Shown here piece by piece: positions 1-9,282 of a DNA stretch of 64,000 bases (position 1 is the stretch's first letter; the number at the start of each line of letters is the position of its first letter). The stretch is from Gigaspora rosea (Eukaryota > Glomeromycota > Glomeromycetes > Diversisporales > Gigasporaceae), in the NCBI GenBank assembly GCA_003550325.1, contig QKWP01000256.1:37235-101234 (forward strand), in the 5' to 3' direction. The position numbers and the translations under genes are program-made. The notes below the pieces were generated by a model. The model searched no databases and was not told the origin of the DNA. It saw nothing but the letters and a program-made list of their open reading frames with translations.

Positions 1-633
1 ATATTTGCTTATAATAAAACAAGACTTTCTATAATATTTTACTGATGCTACTATTGTTAATATGATAAATTAGAATAAATTACTTTGTTATTTAAATATT
101 TAAATTTTATACTAACACATACTTTGTATCTTTTTTTTGCTTAGTATTAGCATATCATTTGACACAAATCATCTATCTAAGTTTATACAATAATAATACT
201 CTTGCACAATTAATGAATGTTTTATTTTAAAAATCTTTAAAGATGATTTTCTTAATATTTATTTGTTATCTATATTGTGCAACTTTAAATATATATGCTA
301 TACATAATATGTATATACATATGTACATATGTATATACATATATATATTTAAGCAGAATTTGTCATGATCAAATTACATTATCAAATTGATGAACATTTT
401 ATATAATTTATTGTTCTTATTAATAAATCTAGAATATAAAAATTTTATAAATGTTCTTTTTGAACCATCAAATAAGAGAACCTTTTCTAAACATCAATGT
501 TCTTAAAAAAATTCAAATGTTCATTGAGAACCATGAGAACATTAAATTTTAAACACTGCTCACAGCAATTACGGCAAAAAATACGGAATGCCATAACTGT
601 ATTAATTTGTAAAATTAATTCTACCACCAACTA
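1..633. other. AT-rich sequence without a recognised gene
   Basis: Low-complexity AT-rich DNA with a short alternating tract of the type ATATGTACATATGTATATAC near 300-350. No coding frame looks like a protein. The stretch near 543-565 (TTTTAAACACTGCT) resembles the terminal repeat of the TIR element at 14598-16140, so part may be a fragment of that family. Confidence 0.6.
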
Positions 634-838
634 TAGGTTAACCCATCTGGGTGAAATTACTAGTCACATTAACTACCTGAGATTTTTTTTTAATTGACCC
701 AGGTGACCAAATGGGTTACCCGTTAGGTCACATACCAGGTGACCCAGGTGGTGCCTTTTTTGGACTGGCCTATTTCCACCTAGGTGGCATATTGTCCACC
801 CATCAGGTGACCCGGGTGAAGATTTTTTAGATGGGTCA
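634..838. repeat. GC-richer repeat built from ACCCAGGTGAC-type words
   Basis: A compositional island rich in short related words on both strands (CCATCTGGGTGA, CCCAGGTGACC, ACCAGGTGACCCAGGTG, CAGGTGACCCGGGTGA). The ends are loosely inverted (AACCCATCTGGG near 638, AGATGGGTCAA near 829). It looks like a decayed member of the 'GGTCA-rich' short-repeat class seen again near 22030, 27100 and 33150. No coding signal. Confidence 0.5.
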
Positions 839-856
839 ATTCACTAATACAGTTAT

Positions 857-947
857 TGAGTTATCCTCGTTCAAAGTTCAAAGAAGATTAAGACTATCAA
901 AACAAGACCGCAGTTAAGTTTTCAAACTTTGAACTAGGATAACTCGA
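857..947. repeat. Imperfect hairpin
   Basis: GAGTTATCCTCGTTCAAAGTT (near 858) is mirrored by AACTTTGAACTAGGATAACTC near 925-945, giving about 20 paired bases around a 45-base loop. Consistent with a small foldback element. Confidence 0.6.
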
Positions 948-1807
948 TATTCATATAATTTAATTCGTGAACCTTATACCAAACAGGGGCTGTATATATT
1001 ACCATATATAGTAAAATTGGGAAAAATCAATTATTTGTTTATCAAATTTCTGGAATCTGGCACTGTCAGAGCAATAACAAATTTTTTTACTAATCTAACC
1101 TTCCTTCTTTACTAAACAAAAGTTGTAGAGCGCATTCTTGCGATTCTAATAGTGGTTAAATTATTAAAATTGGCTTAGTAGATCACAAGATATCGGTAAA
1201 AACATTTTGCAAACATATAGAGTTTCTATGTAAACAATAATATTGTTTACATATATGGTTGTGAAATGTTTTTTAACGATATCTTGTGATCTACTGGGCC
1301 AATTTTAATGATATTACCACTATTAGAATCACAAAAATGTGCTTTACAACTTTTGTTTGTTTTTTTTGTGTCAAAGTGACCTGCTCTGGGTGAAAGTTTA
1401 TTTAATCAAGCTGTGGATCAAAGGCGCCTCTTTGGGCGGCCTACAATTGAGTTACATTGAATGAGAGTACAACTAGCCACACGTACAACTTTTGGTTGTC
1501 TAATTGAAATAGTCCGCCCGAAGGTTCTATACTAGTTGCCATACCTACAACCCAACTAGGGATTGTCTATTTAAACCCTCTGGTCCAAGCTTCGCATGTC
1601 AATTCTACTTGTATCACCAGCACAGCCCTCCAATTCATTAGTCAGTCGAAGACAGTTCCAGATACTAACTACATCCCCTTAGGACTAATTTATCCTTGTG
1701 GTACACTTGGTAGAGCAGTCCCTGTCCCACACAGGTATTACCTACACTTCGGTAACTTACGCACTCACCGAGGCAAGCAACTTACAGTCAGGGCAGTATA
1801 GGAAATT

Positions 1808-2115
1808 AGTGTTCTCAGAGTTCTCATGAGAACACTATTATAAATTTGTGCAAAGTTAAATTTTTTACTGTTCACTATTTAAAAATTTTTTGAGAACAGT
1901 AAAATAATAATATTGTTCTCATAAGTATAATAATTAGTTATATAATTTTATGGCAAAACCAAAAATTGATGAATAATTTTGATAAAATGGAATTCAATTA
2001 CAACAATAACAACCACAACCACTTATATTGGTGTTTTTTTTTTTTTTTTAGTGAGAACACTAACCAATTGTTTGAGAACACTTGTAGCTAATATACTGTT
2101 CTTATGAGAACTGTG
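1808..2115. mobile_element. Small TIR insertion (AGTGTTCTC family)
   Basis: Begins AGTGTTCTCAGAGTTCTCAT and ends with the related inverted motif ATGAGAACTGTG, with further GAGAACAC copies near both ends. The body is AT-rich, unlike the GC-richer retroposon on each side, so it is read as a later insertion. Boundaries approximate. Confidence 0.5.
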
Positions 2116-2642
2116 TTTGAGTTCGAAATTTCCAACACTGGTCAGGGGATGCCTAACGCTACCATTTTCTATTCTACTTTTGCCCTTGTAAGGTTCACTC
2201 CAACCCCAGTACCGACCATCACTTTCCTATCGGTCTACGTCCTAGACTTCCAATCCAGTTGGCCCGGAAGGGTTGATCTACCTGGCATTAGGTGCCATTA
2301 TAGTTTTTCTCCCCCTGGTACCTACTTCTATAACATAGGTCCTTTTCCTCTAGTACCTGATCCGGTGGTCAGATTGGTAAACCTTGTCCCTGAGATTAAC
2401 GTTCGGTTCTTCAGCTCCGGTCCAATATTCCGGTTTTGGTAGCACCTTCAAAGATCTTCACTACTTTCTTACTTGGGTCTTGCCAAATGGGTTCTATTTC
2501 CTCAGTTCCTTGGATTTGTCTGTGTCACAAGGTACAACTTCGCCTGAAAGCTCCCATTCAAGATGGTTACCAAGGACTACAGGTAATGTACCCAACTGAT
2601 TGACAGGAAATGGTTACCGCAACACAGGTCTATTTTTCAAAA

Positions 2643-2719
2643 GTGTTGCTAGTGGGATTTGAACCCTAGACCTGCCACTTGGGAGGTGACAACTTACCAA
2701 ATTCCCTAAATTGCCACAC
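2643..2719 (-). tRNA. tRNA-Gly(CCC)-like sequence, probably a retroposon head
   Basis: On the minus strand a 77-nt cloverleaf can be drawn. The acceptor stem GTGTGGC/GCAACAC has 6 of 7 pairs. The D-stem is TTTA/TAAG. The anticodon stem GTCAC/GTGGC has five pairs around the loop CTCCCAA, giving anticodon CCC. The T arm carries a perfect B-box-like GGTTCAAATCC. The T stem has a two-base AC insertion, so it is probably not a functional tRNA. TTTT follows immediately (2642-2639 region), as at a polymerase III terminator. Its position at the very 5' end of a retroposon suggests a promoter-providing SINE head. Confidence 0.5.
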
Positions 2720-2975
2720 CCCTTTACAACTTTTGTTTAGTAAAGAAGAAAGGTTAGCTTAGTAAAAAAATTTGTTATTGCTTTGATAGTATCAGATTCC
2801 AGAAATTTGATAAACAATAATTGATTTTCCCTATATATTACTATAGATTTTCACTGTTTGGTATACGGGATCACAAATTAAATAATAAAATCCATGATTT
2901 TAGATAAGTAGTTACTAAGATATCTTCGCACAAAAACATATTTAAGTTATAGTGTTATAGAACAACTTTCTTGTT

Positions 2976-3428
2976 CTATTTCCAGAACATTCTAGAGCAC
3001 AACAATTGTAAACCAAATAAATGTAAAAATACAAGACACAATTGCGCAACAGGAGTTTTATTAGTTTTATTAGTTTTATTAGTTTTATTAGTTTTATTAG
3101 TTTTATTAGTTTTATTAGTTTTATTAGTTTTATTAGTTTTATGAGTTTTACAAAAAGATATATAAACCCTCACTTTCTGACTTTCTACCCACAAGCTTTC
3201 TAGCTTAGAATCAGACATCCCTTTCTCCTCCCTCCAATACTTAAATAATTGTATCTCTTGAATATTATTATCTAAATCAATAAAATATATCTTTGCTAAA
3301 TAAATAATACTCTTGTTAATTAATAAATATAAACTGAACCGCTCTAGTAAAGTAATATTCCACTTCCACACTGCTTCATTTCTTCTCTGACCCTTACAAG
3401 ATCCCTGTCGCTGTGTGCTATGTTGCAA
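2976..3428 (-). CDS. Unrecognised 150-residue open frame with TNK repeats
   Basis: An open frame on the minus strand starting MQHSTQRQGS. The middle is a plausible mixed sequence; residues about 97-127 are a Thr-Asn-Lys tripeptide run encoded by the 9-bp minisatellite at 3054-3150. I recognise no family. The frame may be open by chance, because the 9-bp repeat cannot generate stops in it. No intron, promoter or homologous neighbour supports it, so treat it as doubtful. Confidence 0.2.
   Translation of the reverse strand: MQHSTQRQGSCKGQRRNEAVWKWNITLLERFSLYLLINKSIIYLAKIYFIDLDNNIQEIQLFKYWREEKGMSDSKLESLWVESQKVRVYISFCKTHKTNKTNKTNKTNKTNKTNKTNKTNKTNKTPVAQLCLVFLHLFGLQLLCSRMFWK
3054..3150. repeat. 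9-bp minisatellite (TTTTATTAG)n
   Basis: About ten nearly perfect tandem copies of TTTTATTAG. The unit differs by one base from TTTTACTAG in the arrays at 3990-4240 and 14160-14570, so the three arrays appear to belong to one family. Confidence 0.9.
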
Positions 3429-3589
3429 GTACTATATAGAAGGCTATAGTCGCTTGTAACAATAGTATTATTATATTATTAAGGAACATCAATTTTATTT
3501 AATCAGAGTAACTGTAAACAGTTCTGGAGAAGATATTTCACATGATCTTTATTATATAATCATAAACCGGGCACAGATTCTATTTTCGT

Positions 3590-3936
3590 TTAAGGGTAGA
3601 GTGTCAATATTTCAGAATTCCTATAAAATAAATTGTAGATCAACATTGTGTAACTAATATTATATGATTTACATATAAACATCATATAATTTAACCAATC
3701 TGAATTAATAATTCTTTGTATAACCCCAAAAACATATAGCATCCCCAGAAAACTTTAATTATATATAAAGTTGAATTTTTTAAAACAATATAAATTGAAC
3801 CTATTTTAATCTATATGTCAAATAAATTTGAGTTATTAAAAAGTTTATAACATTTTTTTATTACAATGTAAAAATCTAATATACTATGTAGATCATATGA
3901 AAAAATGATCTACATACACTTTACCTTTAAGGGTAG
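3590..3936. repeat. Dispersed repeat, copy 1
   Basis: Shares long direct similarity with 16134-16440: GTAGATCAAC, TGTGTAAC, ATCATATGATTTACATG-type words, CCCAGAAAACTTTRATTATA, TATATGTCAAATAAATTT and ATTAC.ATGTAAAAATC. GGGTAGAG occurs at both edges here. The first part is also similar, inverted, to the end of the MITE at 17028-17388. AT-rich and non-coding. Confidence 0.65.
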
Positions 3937-3989
3937 AGCGCAGAGTTGCAGATAATTAATTTCATCTGTTGAAACTTGTGAAACTTAAA

Positions 3990-4240
3990 AAGTAATTTGA
4001 TGAAACTAGTGAAACTAGATAAAACTAGGTAATTTAATGAAATTGGTAAAACTAGTAATACTGGTGATACTGGTAATACTGGCTAAAGGTAATACTGGTG
4101 ATACTGGTGATACTGGTATTACATAGTAAAACTGGTAAAACTGGTAATACTAGTAAAATTGGTAAAATTGGTGAAATTGGTAATACTAGTAATACTGGTA
4201 ATACTAATGAAACTGGTAATGCAGGTAATGTTTAAGATTT
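3990..4240. repeat. Degenerate 9-bp minisatellite (ACTGGTAAT/ACTGGTGAT)
   Basis: Successive 9-bp units of the form ACTGGTAAA, ACTGGTGAT and ACTGGTAAT. It is the reverse-complement counterpart of the array at 14160-14570. Apparent Val/Leu/Lys/Ile-rich peptides here are products of the repeat, not a gene. Confidence 0.85.
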
Positions 4241-4736
4241 TTTTCATTCTCTGCTATCCAGAAGGTCCTAGATACCTTCATCTATTGGCAGAGATCAATG
4301 AATGGCGTGTGGCCTCTAAATTTAATATTGTACTAGTGGGTACCAATGTTTTTGTTAAATATGTCATTTGATATCCTGGGTCTCTGGTCCTATAGTGTAG
4401 AACCCAATTATGAGTCTGAGTTCTCTAATTTACATGATTCTACTATCTGGATCTTTATAATTTTGTTCTACTCTACTCTATACTCAGTTTATTTCCTCGG
4501 CACCCATCATTCAAAACTCTAACTACCAGTAGTGTTTTTAGCTTTAGCTTTAATTCAGGTCCTAGTAGATTGTTCCATACTACTTGGTACTTCCTTTTCC
4601 ATATACTTCTTCTCAAGGTTTCAGTGTCTTTCCATTTTGGGTATAGGCAGATGCAGGACCCCGAACAATACAAATAGAGGTTATATTGCTATATTATTCA
4701 CTTTGTGCAACTCTGTTTGGTCAAAATAAGGTTTAA
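4241..4736. other. No gene recognised
   Basis: Moderately AT-rich unique-looking DNA. Short open frames on both strands (about 65 codons) overlap antisense to each other and match nothing I recognise. Confidence 0.5.
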
Positions 4737-5055
4737 CTACCATATATTCCCGAAAATAAGCTACCTTTTTTGGGCCAAAAATTACACGAAAAAACGTGGG
4801 GTAGCTTATTTTTAGCGTATAGACATTTTTAAAAAATTGAAAAACGTACTAATAAAAAGTTGTCCAAATGACACCAAATTTTTACTGTTGGTGTATTTTG
4901 ATGCGCTAAACAAGTTTACTTCATCGAACTTTTGAAGTTCACTTGTAGAAAAAATGTTTTATATGTAGCAACTGCCAACGCGTTTTTTGAGATTTTTGAA
5001 AAAAATCTGGGGGTAGCTTATTTTCGGAGTAGCTTATTTTCAGGAATATACGGTA
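4737..5055. mobile_element. TIR element with TA target site (CCRTATATTCCYGAAAATAAG)
   Basis: The left end CCATATATTCCCGAAAATAA and right end (reverse complement) CCGTATATTCCTGAAAATAA are inverted repeats continuing into GCTAC, and each end abuts TA. Length about 315 bp, no coding capacity. TA target duplication and this kind of end fit a Tc1/mariner-pogo-type MITE. The GTAGCTTATTTT word is repeated subterminally on both sides. Confidence 0.8.
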
Positions 5056-5222
5056 GGCCTCTGCATGGGCTGGGTAGGGCCGGGTAATAGCAATACCCTA
5101 GCCCTACCCGTTTGTGTACGGGCTTAACTTTTGAGCCCTTACCTTACCATAGGGCCCAAAACCTAATACCCTAGCCCAGCCTATCAGGCCCACAAGTACC
5201 CATGAACTACCTGTGGGCCTAA
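5054..5222. repeat. GC-rich short element, TAGGCCTCTGCATGGGC family, copy A
   Basis: Begins TAGGCCTCTGCATGGGC and ends GGGCCTA; the interior is full of CCCTAGCCC, GGGTA and TACCC words that can fold on themselves. Related copies occur at 12413-12591, 12880-13062 and 13776-13919. Short, GC-rich, non-coding; probably a non-autonomous transposon family. Confidence 0.6.
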
Positions 5223-5388
5223 ATTTACTATGTAAAATTATCATTAATGAACTGTTGATGCAAATAACGGCTTAATATTTTAAAAAATAAATATTTTAGT
5301 TAAATTAATTAATAAAGCTTGACTTTGGACTTTATATGAAATATCTCACGTCCCAATATGATCGCATGATGGGATTTACATGTTATTT

Positions 5389-6327
5389 ATAGCTGTTTTC
5401 AAAAAGGTGTGAATGACCAGGAATCACTATATCATGGGAAATTCACGATATTTCCAAAATTTCTTATCTTTTTTTACCTTCGCTTTTAACAGTGAAAAAT
5501 TCTCAACAATTTCCCAATAAAAATAGTTTTTATAGTTCAATAAAATAACACTATTCTAAGTTAAAGGTATTTTAACAGTTGAATTAAGAAATTTTTAATA
5601 AATTCATAAAAACGGTGGTCATCTTGAGACTTGCTTTATACAGTAAATCAACTATTTATCAATTAAAAATTACAGTGCTTTAACACATTACTTAAAGTAA
5701 AACTTTTACTGATTTTGATAATTATAATGCAATATTTTTTTTTGAACAAAAGAAACTTGATCTTCTGTCCAATTGGGCGTAAAAATTCGTGTATTGTAAT
5801 ATCATATTTGCATTTTTGTGTTTGCAAATCAACTCCACTATATGAACACTTTCGGCGACTAAAGCAAGTCCCTCTTATTATATAAGTTTTGTATCTAGTG
5901 CGTTTGCCATCAATATTAATACGATTATAAAACACCCATTCTAGCAGTAATATTATTATCTACTTACAATTCCGATAAAGAAAGATGGCAAAGAATTAGA
6001 AAAGAAGTTAAAAAATAAATTGTCATGTAAATGTAAACGTAGAATCTTCATGTAGATATAAATAATACACATTGCAATAATTTGTTTATATAGCGATAAT
6101 GATAATGATTAGAAAAGGGTATCACGCACTTATCAGTGCGAGATTCTTAATTGTTACATGGCTAATAATATAAAAATTACAATGGACATCAATAATTATC
6201 TCACTGATAAGTGCATGATGCCCTCTCTAATGATAAGAAAGTTAATTATTAAATTCTGATTTCCTGATTCCCCATATGGGCATATGTCATAAAAATTATC
6301 TGTTTACACCTTTTTGAAAACAGCTAT
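5389..6327. mobile_element. Non-autonomous TIR element (TATAGCTGTTTTCAAAAAGG)
   Basis: TATAGCTGTTTTCAAAAAGG at 5389 is mirrored at 6308-6327, giving TIRs of about 25 bp in a 0.94-kb element. Flanks allow a 3-bp target duplication (TAT or ATT). The interior carries a second inverted pair around ATCACGCACTTATCAGTG (6122-6220). An internal minus-strand open frame of 90 codons (5663-5935) matches nothing known to me. It appears to have landed directly upstream of the coding remnant at 6328-6579. Confidence 0.75.
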
Positions 6328-6579
6328 AATTCGAATTTCATTATTTCCCTGGAGAAATTATTTTTAAATACTTTATTTCCCCGGAAAATTAATTTTTTTG
6401 ATTGGGAAATTATTATTTTGGATAAACCATCACTTACAGAAACATGGAATGAAAGATCAGATGAATTAAGTTTAAAATGGTTATATACGTATAGTTTTCG
6501 TTCTAGATATGAAAAATTCAAGGTTGATGATAATCTTAATGAAACAGATTTTATTTGGACTCGAGAAGAACACACGTAA
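6328..6579 (+). pseudogene. C-terminal remnant of an unrecognised protein
   Basis: A plus-strand frame open from the transposon edge to TAA (6577-6579) gives about 83 residues of normal composition, including LTETWNERSDELSLKW, a run of Tyr/Arg residues, and the end FIWTREEHT. There is no start codon; the 5' part seems lost to, or displaced by, the element at 5389-6327. The tail looks like ordinary Glomeromycotina coding sequence, but I cannot assign the family. Confidence 0.4.
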
Positions 6580-6659
6580 ATAGACTAATTGTACTTAACT
6601 AGCCTAAAATTAATTTTAGTATTTTTTAAATAAAAAATAGATTTATTACATTTTATATC

Positions 6660-6850
6660 AATAATTGTATAATTAATAAGGGCCAAATATTCAAAAATCC
6701 CATATATGAAAGGCCAAAAGTATTAATATGGAAGGATCAAAAGTACTTTAAAATTCTTATATAGTAGGGCCGAAAGTGTTTTAAAATTCTTTCAAGAAGG
6801 ATCAAAAATACTTAAAATTCTCATTTGATTGGTTAAAAGCAATTAATTCA
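6660..6850. repeat. Short degenerate tandem repeat (GGATCAAAAGTACTTTAAAATTC)
   Basis: Three to four diverged units of about 40 bp, each containing GGNCAAAAGTACTT.AAATTC. Confidence 0.5.
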
Positions 6851-6879
6851 TATCAATTCAAATGACAGGGAAGTTCCGA

Positions 6880-7180
6880 TACATTATTTCATTGTGATTT
6901 TTACTTCAATCTGACAATTTGAACAGTTTTCTACAATACTTCTAGGCATTTCTTGAGCGGAATTAGAATTAACAGCTGAAAGAACTTCTTGAGTATCTTC
7001 CTCAACTATTTTTGCGACAGATTTTTCAGTGGACTAATAAATGGTTTTGAAGCATCGAATGGTTTGAAAGGTCTTGGTTTTGAAATTTTAGGGCGAATTC
7101 GACGAACTATCTGAATTAGGAATAGATGCAAGTAGTGATCGTAAAGTACTTTTATGCTTTACTAACACTTTCACTATAAA
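6880..7180 (-). pseudogene. Decayed coding remnant
   Basis: On the minus strand, fragments of plausible protein appear in shifting frames. They run from KHKSTLRSLLASIPNSDSS, through KISKPRPFKPFDASKPF, to VEEDTQEVLSAVNSNSAQ followed by a CSNC motif. At least two frame changes are needed and no start is visible. Family not recognised. Confidence 0.35.
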
Positions 7181-7371
7181 ATATTAATTCAAATGCTATA
7201 ATTTTTTAGACTTTGCTTTAACTTTATTCCTTGATAATACTATCAAATCAAGCATGGTTACAATTGAACATTTATAGTAAGAGTTTTTCTTACAGAGAAA
7301 AAAGGATAAAAAAGAAAATATATGCTATTCTGCCAAAAAATTCTCAAACTTATAAACAATATAAAAGGTCC

Positions 7372-7441
7372 TTTCTTTTTTTTGTTTTTTTTCTATTTTT
7401 TATTTTTTTTTTATTTTTTTTTATTTTTTTTTATTTTTTTT

Positions 7442-7475
<34 letters not shown>
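7372..7475. repeat. Poly-T/TTTTTTTA tract
   Basis: About 100 bases of almost pure T with regularly spaced A, then a pure T run. Open frames encoding poly-Phe here are artefacts. It lies between the coding remnant and the end of the hAT gene. Confidence 0.9.
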
Positions 7476-7479
<4 letters not shown>

Positions 7480-8740
7480 TTTTAAAAACGCCGTATTTAG
7501 TTATCACTAATAACCTGTTGAAGCGAAAAAAGCTAATTATAATTGAAAGATAGGATTCATTATTTGCAATTCATTTAGCATTCTATCTAATATTATCTGA
7601 ACGAATTATCAGATATATTGTATGTTATTGAAATTCGGCTCAGACAAGGTATGATATTGGAATATTCTATCAAGCAGAATTGAAGATATAAATTTAAATC
7701 CGTAATCTATAAAAAATGCCAGTAAAAGAATATTTAATTTAATTAGTGCTATAAATAGTATAAAAACAGCAAGTTTAGATTGAATATTTTTTTACATTTT
7801 ACTAAATTATAAGTCCCATTCAAATTTTGTTTACGCCTCTAACCAATTTTGCTGACACATTAATGCTGTTATTGTGTTTGGGTCTAATGAAGCACGATAA
7901 TCATCGATAATACGTCCTGTGCAACTAAACATTTGTTCAGATGCAATGCTAGTAGATGGTATCGCGAGAAAGTCTCGGGCTATTACCGACAAAGTTGGAA
8001 AGCGATCTTCATTAAGTTTCCACCATGCAAGAACGTTAGTAGTTTTAGTTGCAGTTTGTTCATCTAAATATTGATTAACTTCATAAAGCATATTATCTTC
8101 ATTAGATTGAGAGCTTCTTATAGTATATTCAAAAAAATCATTAATATGTTCTTTGAGCATTAATGTATCATCTTCAACACTAATTGCTTCGTGACTAGTT
8201 GAACGTTTAATTGCTAGTAGAGAGTAGTAAGTTTGAAGATATATAGTTTCGAATCTAATTATTAAATTATAAATAATGTTAATAGTATAAAGTTATAAAT
8301 AATTAAATATATAAATATATACTTTTTTTAATATCTTGTATTTTTTCATTAAGTTCATTTGATTCTAATTTTTCTTTTTCACAATAAAAGAATAAAATAA
8401 ATTGTAACTTATAACGAGGGTCAAGTATGCATGCAATAATATATAAAAAATTACTATCATCCCAATATTTATTAAACTTTTCCATCATAGGTCCAGAAAT
8501 ATCACGAATAAAGCTATTATCATGATATCTCATATTGAGAAGATGAGTACGAATATTTAAAATAGAAGCGAAGGCATTGTTGAGAGTTGGATAGGAGTTT
8601 GCCGACGATTTTAGGGTATCTGTTTTTTTTTAAAAAAAAAAATTCTTTAAACAAAACTAATAATATGTATTTACTTATCGCTGTTTTCAAAATGATTGAG
8701 AATAGTAATATTTTTTAATATTCGAATACCTGATTAGTTT

Positions 8741-9002
8741 AATTAGCCCCTAAAGGTTTTAAACCCACAGGATTATTTTTTTGCTTTGAAAAATAAAGAA
8801 TGAGAAAGTAGCAAATACTAAATTGCCTGTGCCTGTATTTGGCGTATCTTTAATGTGTATGTAAGGTGTAGTCATACATACCCATTAAAGATACGCCAAA
8901 TACAGGCACAGGCAATTTAGTATTCGCTACTTTCTCGTTCTTTATATTCTTTTTCAGAGCAAAAAAATAATCCTGTGGGTTTAAAACCTTCAGGTGCTAA
9001 TT
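8741..9002. mobile_element. Near-perfect palindrome (foldback MITE)
   Basis: TTAGCCCCTAAAGGTTTTAA at the left is mirrored by TTAGCACCTGAAGGTTTTAA on the opposite strand at the right. Arms of about 120 bp share CCCACAGGATTATTTTTTTG and GCCTGTGCCTGTATTTGGCG. The centre is near 8875. Confidence 0.85.
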
Positions 9003-9068
9003 TTGTTGTATACGCAGGGGACATACGTGCTGGTTGATTTTGTTAAGAATATTTAGCATTATAAGCAA

Positions 9069-9282
9069 GTAGAACATTGATCACATTGATCAAAGATCAA
9101 TTTCAACTATGTAATAGTAATTGTTTAACAATTACTATTATATAGTTGAAATTGAGCTTCGATCAATGTAATCAATATTTTAAACTAATTAGTAATTAGT
9201 TTAAAACATTGATCGAAGTTCGATTTCAACTATATAATAGTAATTGTTAAACAATTACTATTATATAGTTGAAATCGACAAA
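9069..9282. repeat. Twin hairpins (TTTCAACTATRTAATAGTAA)
   Basis: Two nearly identical hairpins (about 9097-9157 and 9220-9280), each with arms of about 28 bp around a TTAACA-type loop, separated by AACTAATTAGTAATTAGTTT, itself a palindrome. Flanked by AACATTGATC words. Confidence 0.8.

Larger units (their letters stand above)
1359..2721 (-). mobile_element. tRNA-headed retroposon with poly(A) and 17-bp target duplication
   Basis: The insert is flanked by a perfect 17-bp direct repeat, CTTTACAACTTTTGTTT, at 1342-1358 and 2722-2738. On the minus strand it starts, after two G, with a tRNA-Gly-like cloverleaf (2719-2643). It ends in an eight-A tract (1367-1360), with AATAAA about 30 nt before it (1402-1397). 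Base composition of 1380-1800 and 2120-2720 is clearly GC-richer than the surroundings, suggesting a younger or differently evolving insert. It is interrupted by an AT-rich TIR insertion (1808-2115); without that it is about 1.05 kb, long for a SINE. No convincing protein was found. Alternatives are a retroposed RNA-polymerase-II transcript carrying a tRNA copy, or a composite SINE. Confidence 0.65.
957..2886. mobile_element. Palindromic MITE split by a retroposon
   Basis: The left terminal part (957-1134) and right terminal part (2739-2886) are long, nearly identical inverted repeats; both contain TATACCAAACAG, TTTATCAAATTTCTGGAATC and GCAATAACAAATTTTTTTAC. Bases 1134-1341 form a hairpin containing TAGATCACAAGATATC and its complement. 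Removing 1359-2738 restores one continuous palindrome of about 550 bp. The hairpin motif GATATCTTGTGATC recurs in palindromes at 35781-36108, so the family is dispersed. No coding capacity; non-autonomous. Confidence 0.8.

Noticed and set aside
2104..2599. Open frames in the GC-richer block
   Set aside because: Located inside the retroposon, opposite its inferred transcription direction, with no motif; the higher GC content alone makes longer open frames more likely.
7231..7510. Open frames encoding poly-Phe
   Set aside because: They arise from a long T tract; no complexity, no conserved start, and two frames are open at once.
8741..9002. 8-bp target duplication for this palindrome
   Set aside because: The flanks (AGTTTAAT-like versus ATTTTGTT-like) do not match, so no hAT assignment was made for it.
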